A stretch of DNA of 37,430 bases, from contig CBDUNM010000033.1 in NCBI GenBank assembly GCA_965368585.1, positions 1-37,430 on the forward strand. The letters run 5' to 3'. The position numbers and the translations under genes were made by a program. The notes under the pieces were generated by a model, which made no database searches, was not told where the DNA came from, and saw only the letters and a list, made by a program, of their open reading frames with translations. Positions 26,696-35,775 of this stretch are shown here, piece after piece. Origin of the DNA: JARRQB01 sp965368585. Its GTDB lineage: Bacteria; Pseudomonadota; Gammaproteobacteria; Chromatiales; Chromatiaceae. Every line of letters begins with the position of its first letter. The first letter of the stretch is position 1.

Positions 26696-27025
26696 TCGCC
26701 AATTTCAAGGCAAAGGTCGATTGGTTTTTCTATGGCCCTGGTGTCCCTTCCATTCCGCAGTCGTCCGCGCCATCGGGCAACGTCGACCTTTCCGGGCACC
26801 CGTCGGGGGCCTCCCCCCTGCCTCAATTCGTGCAATCACGCCTTCGCCGGAACACTATTGCGGCTTGCGCCGACTGCCAGACCGCTGTGCCGACGCATGA
26901 TGCTGTGAACACTGTCAACCGCGTATTGCGTGGTAACCTCCAGATCTACCAACTATTACGTGACCCCATTGACCGCGAACCGCCGGTTCCTGAACATCTC
27001 AATCATCTGCCCGGAGGGTGAGGGT
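26696..27025 (+). other. Gap before the hydrogenase-maturation operon
   Basis: No supported gene. A 63-codon frame from GTG 26830 to 27021 ends just before the next start and might be a small upstream peptide, but it has no ribosome-binding site. The operon promoter should lie here or slightly upstream; I found no clear hexamer pair and no sigma-54 site. Confidence 0.4.
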
Positions 27026-27241
27026 ATGCCATTTCACTCGATCGAAAGATTGACCCAGCAATATGGGCGCTCTGTCTTGACCGGGCGCAACTACGACGGG
27101 TTTCTGTGCAAGATCAAGAAGATACGCGACTGGTCAGAGTATCATTTAACGCATCCCGAGGTGCTGAATGAAGAGACTCGACACCACCCCCCGAAGTCGG
27201 CTTTGCGCGGGTCGCGTGCGAGAAGAATCGATGATGCATGA
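27026..27241 (+). CDS. Possible small protein, 71 residues
   Basis: A strong GGAGGG lies before ATG 27026. The product is basic and polar (MPFHSIERLTQQYGRSVLTG, then YDGFLCKIKKIRDWSEYHLT), with no signal peptide. It overlaps the next small frame by 74 bases in another phase, so at most one of the two may be fully real. No family recognised. Confidence 0.35.
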   Translation: MPFHSIERLTQQYGRSVLTGRNYDGFLCKIKKIRDWSEYHLTHPEVLNEETRHHPPKSALRGSRARRIDDA

Positions 27242-27383
27242 GTTTCCCGGCCTAACCGTTATTGTCGAAATTGAGCGCTCTCTAATCTGCGCGCTGAAAA
27301 AACGCCTTGGCATCGCACCGCTGAACCGGCGCAACGTGTTGCGCGGGCGTTTCCCGTGGCAGGGTATCGAGGAAAGCCAGTGA
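27168..27383 (+). CDS. Possible small protein coupled to hupK, 71 residues
   Basis: Frame from ATG 27168 to a stop at 27381-27383 that overlaps the GTG start of hupK (GTGA). That overlap type recurs throughout this operon and is the main support. The product has a hydrophobic strand (FPGLTVIVEIERSLICAL) and a basic C-terminal part. It could be a fragment of an upstream hup gene; no family recognised. Confidence 0.35.
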   Translation: MKRLDTTPRSRLCAGRVREESMMHEFPGLTVIVEIERSLICALKKRLGIAPLNRRNVLRGRFPWQGIEESQ

Positions 27384-28600
27384 GCATTGCCGGCAAGTTG
27401 GTGTTTTCGCTAACGCCGTCCGCCAGCGGCGACACGACGGTGTTGGTTCAGTCAAGTCGCCCCTTGCAAGCGGCACGCCTGCTCGAAGGTAAGTCCATCG
27501 AACAGGCGCTGGCAACCATACCGCTGCTGTTCAGCATCTGCGGCAAGGCACAATCGGTCGCGGCCGTGCGCGCCGTCGAATCGGCCCAAGGCGTTTCTGC
27601 GGGGCGCTCGGTCGAGCAGCGTCGCACACTGTTGCTCGAACTGGAAACGCTGCGTGAGCACCTGTGGCGCATTGTGCTGGATTGGCCAAGATTCTATAAA
27701 CATGCCGCGGATACCGCGCAGGTTTCCCGGGTCGTGCGTTTGAACAACGAACTGTTGCAACGCGTCGGCAAGGACGACGCCTGTCTGACCCGCCCCGGTC
27801 TGGAAAGACTGCCGGCAATTGGTGAACCGCTGCAACGGGACATCAAACAGCTGCGCGCGCTCATGGAAAGCGAGCTGTACGGAACAGACCTTGAAGCCTG
27901 GCTGCGTTTTGATTTCGACGCCCTGCAGAACTGGTTGGCGAGTGTGGATACGCCGTTGACGCGCCTGTTGAACTGGGTGTGTCGACAGCGATGGCAGTCG
28001 CTCGGCACCACCGCATCCGAACCCTTACCGCCGCTCGATAGCGACCTGTTACTGCAGCATCTCGACGCGGACGACGCCGACGCTTTTATCGCCCGACCCC
28101 ATTGGGACGGGGTTTCCCACTACGAAACGGGCGCGTTGGCGCGCGTTGCCGAGCACCCGCTGCTCGATCAGCTGAGTGTTTGTTACGGTCCCGGCCTGTT
28201 GGTCCGCCTGGTCGCGCGCCTGGTCGAAACAGCACGCATTTGTGTACAGCTCGATACCGAACACGCCGACACGATAGGCGCCATTACCTCCTTCAAAGGG
28301 GGGTTGGGTACTGCGGAAGCCGCGCGCGGCAGACTGTATCACCGCATCAGGGTGCGCGATGGCGCAATCAGCCGCTACCGCCTGCTGGCGCCGACCGAGT
28401 GGAATTTTCACCCGCGTGGACCGGTCGCCCAGGCCTTGCGCGGCATCGAAATCGACGATCGCGACGTCGCCAGACAACAGGCCGACCTGCTGATTCACGC
28501 GATCGACCCCTGTGTGGCCTACGAAATCCACATCCAGGACGCGCCCGATCACGGCACCGTATCCTCCGACGATATCGTCACGCGTGTTGCCGATGCATGA
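27380..28600 (+). CDS. hupK: HupK, hydrogenase large-subunit-like maturation protein
   Basis: Scaffold-like accessory protein for [NiFe]-hydrogenase assembly, 406 residues, cytoplasmic. It looks like a hydrogenase large subunit with a crippled metal site. Near the N-terminus SICGKAQSVAAVRAVE (C54) replaces the usual RICGxC pair, keeping one cysteine. At the C-terminus DPCVAYEIH (C378) replaces DPCxxC, again with one cysteine. EWNFHPRGPVAQAL is the typical large-subunit segment before it. GTG 27380 is chosen because GAGGA lies 6 bases upstream; a GTG at 27356 adds 8 residues. It leads the hyp run and overlaps hypA by 8 bases. In known systems HupK helps insert the Fe(CN)2CO unit. Confidence 0.85.
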   Translation: MSIAGKLVFSLTPSASGDTTVLVQSSRPLQAARLLEGKSIEQALATIPLLFSICGKAQSVAAVRAVESAQGVSAGRSVEQRRTLLLELETLREHLWRIVLDWPRFYKHAADTAQVSRVVRLNNELLQRVGKDDACLTRPGLERLPAIGEPLQRDIKQLRALMESELYGTDLEAWLRFDFDALQNWLASVDTPLTRLLNWVCRQRWQSLGTTASEPLPPLDSDLLLQHLDADDADAFIARPHWDGVSHYETGALARVAEHPLLDQLSVCYGPGLLVRLVARLVETARICVQLDTEHADTIGAITSFKGGLGTAEAARGRLYHRIRVRDGAISRYRLLAPTEWNFHPRGPVAQALRGIEIDDRDVARQQADLLIHAIDPCVAYEIHIQDAPDHGTVSSDDIVTRVADA

Positions 28601-28934
28601 GATGTCTTTATGCGAAGGTATTGTGCGAGTATTGGAGGAACAGGCCAGGGTGCAGCACTATGCAAAGGTGAAAACCGTCTGGCTGGAAATCGGCGCGCTG
28701 GCGAACATCGAGGTGCCGGCGCTGGAGTTCGGCTTCGATGTGGTCTGCCGCGGCACGGTTGCCGAGGGCAGCCGCCTGGAGATTATCCCGTTGCCGGCGA
28801 CGGCATGGTGCATGCAGTGCGCCGAAAATGTCGAAGTCGAGGAACGGTACGCACCCTGCCCGAAATGCGGCGGGTACCAGTTACAGGTCACCGGCGGTGA
28901 CGAAATGCGAATCAAAGAATTGGAGGTCGAGTAA
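28593..28934 (+). CDS. hypA: Hydrogenase nickel-incorporation protein HypA
   Basis: Nickel metallochaperone that works with HypB, 113 residues (normal length). The N-terminus MHEMSLCEGIVRVLEEQA provides the nickel-binding M1-H2. A structural zinc site is formed by C73, C76, C89 and C92 (CMQC, CPKC). The correct ATG at 28593 overlaps the hupK stop by 8 bases; the next start (hypB) shares one base with its stop. Confidence 0.97.
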   Translation: MHEMSLCEGIVRVLEEQARVQHYAKVKTVWLEIGALANIEVPALEFGFDVVCRGTVAEGSRLEIIPLPATAWCMQCAENVEVEERYAPCPKCGGYQLQVTGGDEMRIKELEVE

Positions 28935-29863
28935 TGTGTACAGTCTGCGGCTGCGGTGAAGGTGAAGCCCGCATAGAGGGTCACAGCCATACGCACGAAC
29001 ACGATCACCCGGGGCACGCCCATCCCCACCGGCACGGGCACGGCGCCCATGGCTCTGCCGACCATGCACACACCCACAACCCTCGCGACGGCGATCTGCA
29101 CGACTACAGCCAGGGACCGGCGCACGCGCATGCACCGGGCATGAGTCAGGCGCGCATGGTGCGGATCGAGCAGGACATCCTTGGCAAGAACGATCAATAC
29201 GCCGCGGGTAACCGGCAGTTTCTCACCGAACAGGCAATCCTCGCGCTGAATCTGGTTTCCAGCCCGGGGTCGGGAAAAACCACCCTGCTGACGCGCACCC
29301 TGCTCGACCTGAAAGACGCATGTCCGCTGGCGGTGATCGAAGGCGACCAGCAGACCAGCAACGATGCGGACCGGATCCGCGCAACCGGCGCGCGGGCGAT
29401 TCAGATCAATACCGGCAAGGGCTGTCATCTGGACGCGCACCAGGTTGGCCATGCCATGGAGAGCCTTCAACCCGAACAAGGTTCGGTGCTGTTCGTCGAG
29501 AACGTCGGCAACCTGGTCTGTCCCGCGGCCTTCGATCTCGGCGAGACACACAAAGTCGTGATACTTTCGATCACCGAAGGCGAAGACAAGCCGATAAAAT
29601 ACCCCGACATGTTCGCCGCCGCCGATCTGATGTTGCTGAACAAGATCGACTTGCTGCCGTATCTGCGCTTCGACATCGCGCAATGCATCGAGTTCGCCCG
29701 ACGCGTCAATCCGGGGCTGCAGGTATTGCAGGTTTCGGCGACCAGCGGCGAAGGCATGGACCAGTGGTACGCCTGGATAAGGGCCTCGCGCAGCATGCGC
29801 CTGATCGGTCACCCGGCCGCGGCCGGACGTTCCGACCCCGAAACCGCACCAAACGCGCGCTGA
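28934..29863 (+). CDS. hypB: Hydrogenase nickel-incorporation GTPase HypB, histidine-rich
   Basis: GTPase that delivers nickel to the hydrogenase precursor, 309 residues. The N-terminal CTVCGCG (residues 2-8) is the high-affinity nickel motif. A histidine-rich stretch follows, with 14 His between residues 17 and 48 and three more to residue 66, a nickel store as in rhizobial and cyanobacterial HypB. The G-domain has Walker A SSPGSGKTT near 109-117, IEGDQQTSND as switch, ENVGNLVCP and the NKID guanine-specificity motif. Start overlaps the hypA stop by one base. Confidence 0.97.
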   Translation: MCTVCGCGEGEARIEGHSHTHEHDHPGHAHPHRHGHGAHGSADHAHTHNPRDGDLHDYSQGPAHAHAPGMSQARMVRIEQDILGKNDQYAAGNRQFLTEQAILALNLVSSPGSGKTTLLTRTLLDLKDACPLAVIEGDQQTSNDADRIRATGARAIQINTGKGCHLDAHQVGHAMESLQPEQGSVLFVENVGNLVCPAAFDLGETHKVVILSITEGEDKPIKYPDMFAAADLMLLNKIDLLPYLRFDIAQCIEFARRVNPGLQVLQVSATSGEGMDQWYAWIRASRSMRLIGHPAAAGRSDPETAPNAR

Positions 29864-29893
29864 GCGCTGTCCCACCGCGGGATCCAGGTTGCA

Positions 29894-32236
29894 ATGAATA
29901 GCACGGCTGAAAAGCTGAAGGTCGCCCGGCAGATTCGCGTGCGCGGACTGGTGCAGGGCGTTGGCTTTCGTCCGACCGTTTGGCGGCTGGCCAAAGCTCT
30001 CGGATTGCGCGGAGAAGTCTGTAACGACGGCGCGGGGGTCTTGATACACGCCTACGCCTCGCCAGAGAGGTTGAGCCGTTTCTGTGAAGCACTACGAGCA
30101 CAATGCCCCCCGCTCGCCCGGATCGACAGCATCGAACAAAGCGCATTCGACAGCCCGCTGACGTACGACGACTTCCTTATTACGCGCAGCGAACACTCCG
30201 TCGCCAGCACTGGGGTGGTCGCCGACGCCGCGACGTGCCCGGACTGTCTAGGTGAGCTGAATGACCCGTCTGATCGTCGCTTCGGTTATGCCTTCACCAA
30301 CTGCACGCACTGCGGTCCGCGCCTGTCCATCGTGCGCGGCATTCCTTACGATCGCGCCGCCACCACCATGGCAGAATTCGAGTTGTGCGACACCTGTCGC
30401 CGCGAATACGAGAACGCCGCCGATCGCCGCTTTCACGCGCAACCCAACGCCTGTCCGGCGTGCGGACCGCAGGTCTGGCTGAGCGACAACGCCGGTATCC
30501 GACTGACTACCGACCGGCCTGTCAGGCTGGCAGCGAAGCGCATCGCCGCCGGGGACATTGTCGCCATCAAGGGCATCGGCGGTTTCCATCTGGCGTGCGA
30601 CGCGACTAACCCGGTTGCGTTGGCAAAGCTGCGCCAGCGCAAGCGACGACCGCATAAACCACTCGCCTTGATGGCGCGGGACCTGGATCAGATCGGCCGC
30701 TATTGCCATGTCTGCCCCGTCGAGGCCGACGCTTTGCTCAGCCCGGCGGCGCCGATCGTCGTGCTGCAGGCCCGTGACCCCAACCGACTGCCCGAGGCGA
30801 TCGCGCCGGATCAAAGACAGTGGGGATTCATGTTACCCTACAGTCCGCTGCACCATTTGTTGATGAACGAACTGGCGCAGCCAATCGTGCTGACGTCCGG
30901 CAATCGTTCCGAAGAACCGCAATGTATCGATAACGACGACGCATTGCACCGGCTAGGTGATATCGCCGACGTCTTTCTGCTGCACAATCGCGCCATAGCC
31001 AACCGCATTGACGACTCGGTGATCCGGCGCATGGGTGATGACCTCCAGACACTGCGACGCGCCAGGGGCTATGCCCCGGGACACATCCCCTTACCCGAGG
31101 GGTTTTCCGGGCACCCCGAACTGCTCGCGCTGGGCGGCGAACTGAAAAACGCCTTTTGCATGTTGCACAACGGTCACGCCATTTTGTCCCAGCACATGGG
31201 TGACCTGGAAGACGCCCGCACCTATGCCGAATACCAACACAATATCGCCTTGTACCAGGATCTGTTTCAGCATCGCCCCGGTGCTTTGGCCGTCGATCAA
31301 CACCCCGAGTATCTGTCTTCGAAGTTGGGACGCACATGGGCGGAAGAACGGCACCTCCCGTTGTTGGAAGTACAACACCATCACGCCCATATCGCGGCCT
31401 GTATGGCCGACAACGGCTTGCCGATGCACAGCGAGGCGGTCATCGGCATCGCACTGGACGGCCTGGGCTTCGGCTCCGACGGCACCTTGTGGGGCGGTGA
31501 ATTTCTACTGGCAGATTACCGTGTGTTCCGGCGTTTGGCGCATCTGCGCCCGATCGCCCTGCCCGGCGCTGCGCAAGCCATGCGCGAACCCTGGCGTAAC
31601 ACTTACGCGCAGTTGCTCACCTGTCTGGGCAAAACGGCGCTGGAAAGACAAACGGCAGGGTTGGCGCTGGCGGGTTATTTCGCCACCAAGCCCGTGCAGG
31701 CACTCGGTCAAATGATCGACGGCGGCATCAACGCACCGTTAAGCTCCTCGGCCGGCCGGCTGTTCGATGCGGTCGCGGGCGCGATCGGTTTGTGGCCGGA
31801 TCGCGTCAGTTTCGAGGGCCAGGCGGCGATGGCGCTGGAAGCCTGTCTCGACGATGACCGTACCGGCGTAGAGGCGCCCTATCGGTTCGACGCAAGTCGT
31901 CAGAACGGCATCTGGCAGCTGAATCCCACGCCGCTGTGGGAGGCGCTGCTGGACGACCTGCACCGACGCCAATCCGCTGCGACGATGGCGGCGCGTTTCC
32001 ACCACGGATTCGCCGACGCATTGACCCACATCGCCGTGCAATTGCGCGCAGACACCAGTTGCAACACAGTCGCATTGAGCGGCGGCGTGATGCAAAACCG
32101 GGCGCTGTTCGAGCGGACCCGGACGGGCTTGATCGAACGGGGATTTAACGTCATCTCACACCATCAGGTGCCCGCCAACGATGGCGGCATCGCACTGGGC
32201 CAGGCCGTCATCGCGGCGGCCCGTTTACTCGACTAG
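29894..32236 (+). CDS. hypF: Carbamoyltransferase HypF
   Basis: Makes thiocarbamoyl-HypE, the cyanide precursor of the active site, from carbamoyl phosphate and ATP. The 780 residues contain an acylphosphatase domain (GFRP with R26, N44), two zinc fingers (C115/C118/C137/C140 and C165/C168/C187/C190), a YrdC/Sua5 domain (about 205-390) and a Kae1-like carbamoyltransferase domain with HHHAH at 495-499 and ALDGLGFGSDG. It is complete. It lies 30 bases after hypB and 11 before hypC. Confidence 0.97.
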   Translation: MNSTAEKLKVARQIRVRGLVQGVGFRPTVWRLAKALGLRGEVCNDGAGVLIHAYASPERLSRFCEALRAQCPPLARIDSIEQSAFDSPLTYDDFLITRSEHSVASTGVVADAATCPDCLGELNDPSDRRFGYAFTNCTHCGPRLSIVRGIPYDRAATTMAEFELCDTCRREYENAADRRFHAQPNACPACGPQVWLSDNAGIRLTTDRPVRLAAKRIAAGDIVAIKGIGGFHLACDATNPVALAKLRQRKRRPHKPLALMARDLDQIGRYCHVCPVEADALLSPAAPIVVLQARDPNRLPEAIAPDQRQWGFMLPYSPLHHLLMNELAQPIVLTSGNRSEEPQCIDNDDALHRLGDIADVFLLHNRAIANRIDDSVIRRMGDDLQTLRRARGYAPGHIPLPEGFSGHPELLALGGELKNAFCMLHNGHAILSQHMGDLEDARTYAEYQHNIALYQDLFQHRPGALAVDQHPEYLSSKLGRTWAEERHLPLLEVQHHHAHIAACMADNGLPMHSEAVIGIALDGLGFGSDGTLWGGEFLLADYRVFRRLAHLRPIALPGAAQAMREPWRNTYAQLLTCLGKTALERQTAGLALAGYFATKPVQALGQMIDGGINAPLSSSAGRLFDAVAGAIGLWPDRVSFEGQAAMALEACLDDDRTGVEAPYRFDASRQNGIWQLNPTPLWEALLDDLHRRQSAATMAARFHHGFADALTHIAVQLRADTSCNTVALSGGVMQNRALFERTRTGLIERGFNVISHHQVPANDGGIALGQAVIAAARLLD

Positions 32237-32247
32237 AGGTCTTAATC

Positions 32248-32529
32248 ATGTGTCTGGGGATACCGGGACAGATCGTCGAAATCATCGACGCCGACAATTT
32301 TTTGGCCAAAGTCGATGTCGCGGGCGTCAAACGTCCCGTCAATATCGCCTGTGTCGTCAGCGATGACCACGCCGCGGACGATTGCGTTGGCGACTGGGTA
32401 TTGGTGCACGTCGGGTTTGCCATGAGCCGTATCGACGAAACCGAAGCGTTGCGCACACTGGAACTCCTGACCGAGCTGGGCGAGACGCAGGCGGAACTCG
32501 CGGCCATGCAAGCGGCGAATTCGGGATAG
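32248..32529 (+). CDS. hypC: Hydrogenase assembly chaperone HypC
   Basis: Chaperone that carries the Fe(CN)2CO unit with HypD to the large subunit, 93 residues. It starts MCLGIPGQIVEI, with the essential Cys2. DWVLVHVGFAMSRIDETEA is the family's central signature. The slightly longer C-terminal helix is within the normal range. Confidence 0.97.
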   Translation: MCLGIPGQIVEIIDADNFLAKVDVAGVKRPVNIACVVSDDHAADDCVGDWVLVHVGFAMSRIDETEALRTLELLTELGETQAELAAMQAANSG

Positions 32530-32533
32530 CGCC

Positions 32534-33220
32534 ATGAGCGACGGCGATCGACATCTCGAAGCGCTTTATCCTTTTCTGCACGGCGGGGTCAAAGATCCGG
32601 CCAGCAAGCACGACGCGCTGCTGGAGTCGGTGCGGCAGAAGTCGGCGCAAAGCGTTACGGAGAAACAACGCTTCTTTGCCGAAAACGCAGAAGCACTGAT
32701 TGCCGCCGCGCGGGCCATTGCCGACATCTACCGCAGCCAGGGGCGTATGTTCAGCATGGGCAACGGCGGCTCCAGTTGCGATGCCGCGCACTTCGCCGTC
32801 GAGTTCCAGCACCCGGTGACCGCCGGGCGCCCCGCCCTGCCGGCCATGAATCTGTGCGTCGATACGGCCATGTTGACCGCGGTGGGCAACGATATCGGTA
32901 TGGCGCATGTGTTTGTGCGTCAGTTGGAGGCCCACAGCCGGCAGGGCGATGGCCTGGTGGGTTTTTCGACCAGCGGTAATTCCGACAATCTGCTGCAGGC
33001 CTACCGCAAGGCCAGGGAACGCGGCCTGATCACCTTCGGACTGGCGGGCGGTGACGGCGGCGAAATGAGGTCGAGCGGTCTGGTCGACCACTGCCTGGTC
33101 GTCGATAGCGATTCCATACACCGCGTCCAAGAAGTGCATGTGGTCTGTTATCACATTCTGTGGGATCTGACACATACGCTGTTGGCTGACCACCGCGGCA
33201 AACTAGGAGCACCGCAATGA
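32534..33220 (+). CDS. SIS-domain phosphoheptose-isomerase-like protein inside the hyp operon
   Basis: Sugar-isomerase fold, 228 residues. The GmhA-like phosphate site (MGNGGSSCDAAHFAVEF and FSTSGNS) is present, and all four GmhA zinc ligands seem kept: H86, E90, Q199 and H207 (VQEVHVVCYHILW). GmhA turns sedoheptulose 7-phosphate into a heptose phosphate for lipopolysaccharide, but this gene sits between hypC (4-base gap) and hypD (4-base overlap), so it is translated with the maturation genes. A role in hydrogenase maturation, or supply of a small metabolite for it, is inferred. A GmhA of normal length is about 190 residues; here about 30 more lie at the N-terminus. Confidence 0.85.
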   Translation: MSDGDRHLEALYPFLHGGVKDPASKHDALLESVRQKSAQSVTEKQRFFAENAEALIAAARAIADIYRSQGRMFSMGNGGSSCDAAHFAVEFQHPVTAGRPALPAMNLCVDTAMLTAVGNDIGMAHVFVRQLEAHSRQGDGLVGFSTSGNSDNLLQAYRKARERGLITFGLAGGDGGEMRSSGLVDHCLVVDSDSIHRVQEVHVVCYHILWDLTHTLLADHRGKLGAPQ

Positions 33221-34377
33221 AATTCGTAGACGAGTTCCGAGACCCCGTCAAAGCCAAAGCGTTGATCGCCGGAATCAACGAGTTGGTAGCGCAGATTCCG
33301 ACGACTGCGCAGCGCCCGCTGCAGTTGATGGAATTCTGCGGCGGCCACACGCACACCATATTCCGCTACGGGATAGAACAGATGCTGCCGGGCAAGATCG
33401 AGCTGGTGCACGGCCCGGGCTGCCCAGTCTGCGTGTTGCCCATGGGACGGGTCGACGATTGCGTGGCGCTCGCGGAGCGACCGGACGTGATCTTCGCCAC
33501 CTTCGGCGACGCCATGCGCGTGCCCGGCTCCAGGAAAAGTCTGTTGCATGCCAAGGCCGACGGTGCCGATATCCGCATGGTGTACTCGCCGTTGGACGCC
33601 CTGGATCTGGCGCGCAAAAACCCCGACCGCCAGGTCATCTTTTTCGCCCTGGGATTCGAGACCACCATGCCCAGCACCGCCCTGACCGTGTTGCAGGCGG
33701 AGCGCGAGGGTATCGGGAATTTTTCGTTGTTCTGCAATCACATCACGACGGTGCCCACCATCAAGGCGATTCTCGACTCGCCCGACATGCAAATAGATGG
33801 CTTCCTCGCGCCTGGCCACGTCAGCATGGTGGTGGGCGAAGCACCTTTCCGCTTTGTCGCCGAGACGTACGGCAAACCGATCGTCATTACCGGTTTCGAA
33901 CCGCTGGATATCCTGCAGTCGTTGTGGATGGTCGTCAAACAGCTCGCGGAACAGCGTTGTGAGGTCGAAAACCAATACGGACGCGTGGTCGCGGCGAAGG
34001 GCAATCGACCGGGCCTGGAGGCCATGCAGAAGGTATTCGAGCTGCGCGAGTTTTTCGAGTGGCGCGGGCTGGGCTCGATCGATCACTCCGGCGTAAAGAT
34101 GCGCGCAAGCTATGCCGCATTCGACGCTGAACGCAGGTTTACCTTGCCCAACCTCAAGATTGCCGACCCAAAATCCTGCCAGTGCGGCGAAGTGCTCAAA
34201 GGCGTGATCCGGCCCTGGCAGTGCAAGGTATTCGGCGGCGCTTGCACGCCGGAAACCCCCTTGGGTGCCTTGATGGTTTCCTCCGAGGGCGCCTGCGCGG
34301 CCTACTACAACTTTGGCAACCTGCCCGAACTGCTCGCCAAACGCGACCACGAGCAACCCCCGGGAGCCGCGGCATGA
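33217..34377 (+). CDS. hypD: Hydrogenase maturation protein HypD
   Basis: 4Fe-4S scaffold on which, with HypC, the Fe(CN)2CO group is built; 386 residues. Signature cysteines are C41 in FCGGHTHT, C69 and C72 in GPGCPVCVLP, and the C-terminal set in CQCGEVLKG and WQCKVFGGAC, which hold the cluster. GFETTMPST and PGHVS are family hallmarks. Overlaps the genes on both sides by 4 bases. Confidence 0.97.
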   Translation: MKFVDEFRDPVKAKALIAGINELVAQIPTTAQRPLQLMEFCGGHTHTIFRYGIEQMLPGKIELVHGPGCPVCVLPMGRVDDCVALAERPDVIFATFGDAMRVPGSRKSLLHAKADGADIRMVYSPLDALDLARKNPDRQVIFFALGFETTMPSTALTVLQAEREGIGNFSLFCNHITTVPTIKAILDSPDMQIDGFLAPGHVSMVVGEAPFRFVAETYGKPIVITGFEPLDILQSLWMVVKQLAEQRCEVENQYGRVVAAKGNRPGLEAMQKVFELREFFEWRGLGSIDHSGVKMRASYAAFDAERRFTLPNLKIADPKSCQCGEVLKGVIRPWQCKVFGGACTPETPLGALMVSSEGACAAYYNFGNLPELLAKRDHEQPPGAAA

Positions 34378-35432
34378 GTTCGATCGCCGTCAGGAAACGC
34401 CGCACGTTACGAGCCGATACCATCACGCTGGCGCACGGCAGCGGCGGCAAGGCCATGCGCGATCTCATCGAGGACGTGTTCGTCGGCGGTTTCGCCAACG
34501 ACACCTTGGCCCAATTAGAAGATCAGGCACGATTCGATCTCGGCGACCGCTTGCGCGACGGCGCGCAGCTCGCCATGACGACCGACTCCTACGTCGTCGA
34601 TCCGCTGTTTTTCCCCGGTGGAGATATCGGCAAACTGGCCGTCGCCGGCACCGTCAACGATCTTGCCGTCGGCGGCGCCACGCCACTGTATCTGAGCTGC
34701 GCGATGATCATCGAGGAAGGACTCGCGGTCGAGACCCTGCGCCGGATCGTGGCCTCCATGAAGGCGACTGCCGACGCCGCCGGGGTGCAGATCGTGACCG
34801 GCGATACCAAGGTCGTGCATAAAGGCGCGGCGGATAAGCTGTTCATCAACACCGCAGGCGTCGGTGTCATACCCGCAGGTATCAATATCGCCAGCCATCG
34901 CGCGCAGCCGGGCGACGCCATACTGATCAACGGCTATATCGGCGATCACGGTGCCGCCATCGCCGACGCCCGCGGCGACATGGCGCTGGAAAGCGGCATC
35001 GAAACCGACTGTCAGGCGCTGAACGGTTTGGTTCAAGCCATGCTGGCCGCCTGTCCCGATATCCACTGCATGCGCGACGCGACGCGCGGCGGCGTGGCAA
35101 CGGTGTTGAACGAATTCGCCGCCGCCAGCGGTACCTGCATGCGGCTCGATGAAACGGACATCCCGATTCGCGACGCAGTACGCGGCCTGAGCGAAATCCT
35201 GGGCCTGGACCCGCTATACCTGGCGAACGAGGGCAAACTGGTGGCCATTGTTCCGGGCGACTACGCCGCCGCGGTGCTGCGCGCAATGCACGAACACCCG
35301 GCGGGCGCACACAGTGCCTGCATCGGACGGGTTGGCGCGGCGCCAGCCGGTGTCGTGATCCTGGAGACCGGCTTCGGCGGCGAGCGCATCGTCGACATGC
35401 TGGTGGGTGAACAGTTGCCGCGGATTTGCTGA
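34374..35432 (+). CDS. hypE: Hydrogenase maturation protein HypE
   Basis: Dehydrates the thiocarboxamide on its C-terminal cysteine to thiocyanate, the cyanide donor. The 352 residues form a PurM-like ATP-binding protein: HGSGGKAMRDLIEDVF near the start, the SYVVDPLFFPGGDIG loop and MRDATRGGVATVLNE. The C-terminus is exactly PRIC, with the acceptor Cys as last residue. The ATG at 34374 overlaps the hypD stop; longer frames from 34182 are out-of-place extensions. Last gene of the operon. Confidence 0.97.
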   Translation: MSSIAVRKRRTLRADTITLAHGSGGKAMRDLIEDVFVGGFANDTLAQLEDQARFDLGDRLRDGAQLAMTTDSYVVDPLFFPGGDIGKLAVAGTVNDLAVGGATPLYLSCAMIIEEGLAVETLRRIVASMKATADAAGVQIVTGDTKVVHKGAADKLFINTAGVGVIPAGINIASHRAQPGDAILINGYIGDHGAAIADARGDMALESGIETDCQALNGLVQAMLAACPDIHCMRDATRGGVATVLNEFAAASGTCMRLDETDIPIRDAVRGLSEILGLDPLYLANEGKLVAIVPGDYAAAVLRAMHEHPAGAHSACIGRVGAAPAGVVILETGFGGERIVDMLVGEQLPRIC

Positions 35433-35464
35433 CGTGCACGGGGCGCCGGATGCCCGGAAAACCT

Positions 35465-35775
35465 ATGCGTTTCTATATGAAGGTTAGCTCGGTCGTGCAG
35501 ACAAATCCATATGGCGAACAAACGTTTGAGGTAGCTGCCAAACGACTCAGTCTCGCCCTGGCGCTGCTGGCGGAGCATTGCGTCCCGCCGTCTCCGTACG
35601 ACAATCGAATCGGCTACGACTGCGTGTCCGGCAACGATGTGGAACTCGGAAAGGCGTTCGACGCCAGCTTGAAAGGAGCCGACGGACCGACACGAGCGCG
35701 TTGATCACGCGCGCCGACAATGCCCTTTACCTCGCCAAGGAACATGGCCGCAACCGCGTCGAGCGCGGCGCCTAG
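35465..35775 (+). pseudogene. Collapsed diguanylate cyclase
   Basis: The first frame (ATG 35465 to stop 35704) reads like the start of a cytoplasmic diguanylate cyclase, with a helical segment of the type LALALLAEHCVPPSPYDNRI-GYDCVSGNDVELGKAFDASL. Immediately afterward, in another frame ending at 35775, comes ALITRADNALYLAKEHGRNRV, the last helix of a GGDEF domain. The whole catalytic core between them, including GGDEF itself, is missing, and the frames do not match. It must be non-functional. It resembles the collapse at 19999-20580: both ends kept, middle lost. Confidence 0.6.

Noticed and set aside
28658..30049. 463-codon minus-strand frame across hypA, hypB and hypF
   Set aside because: It crosses three recognised genes, so it cannot be a real gene.
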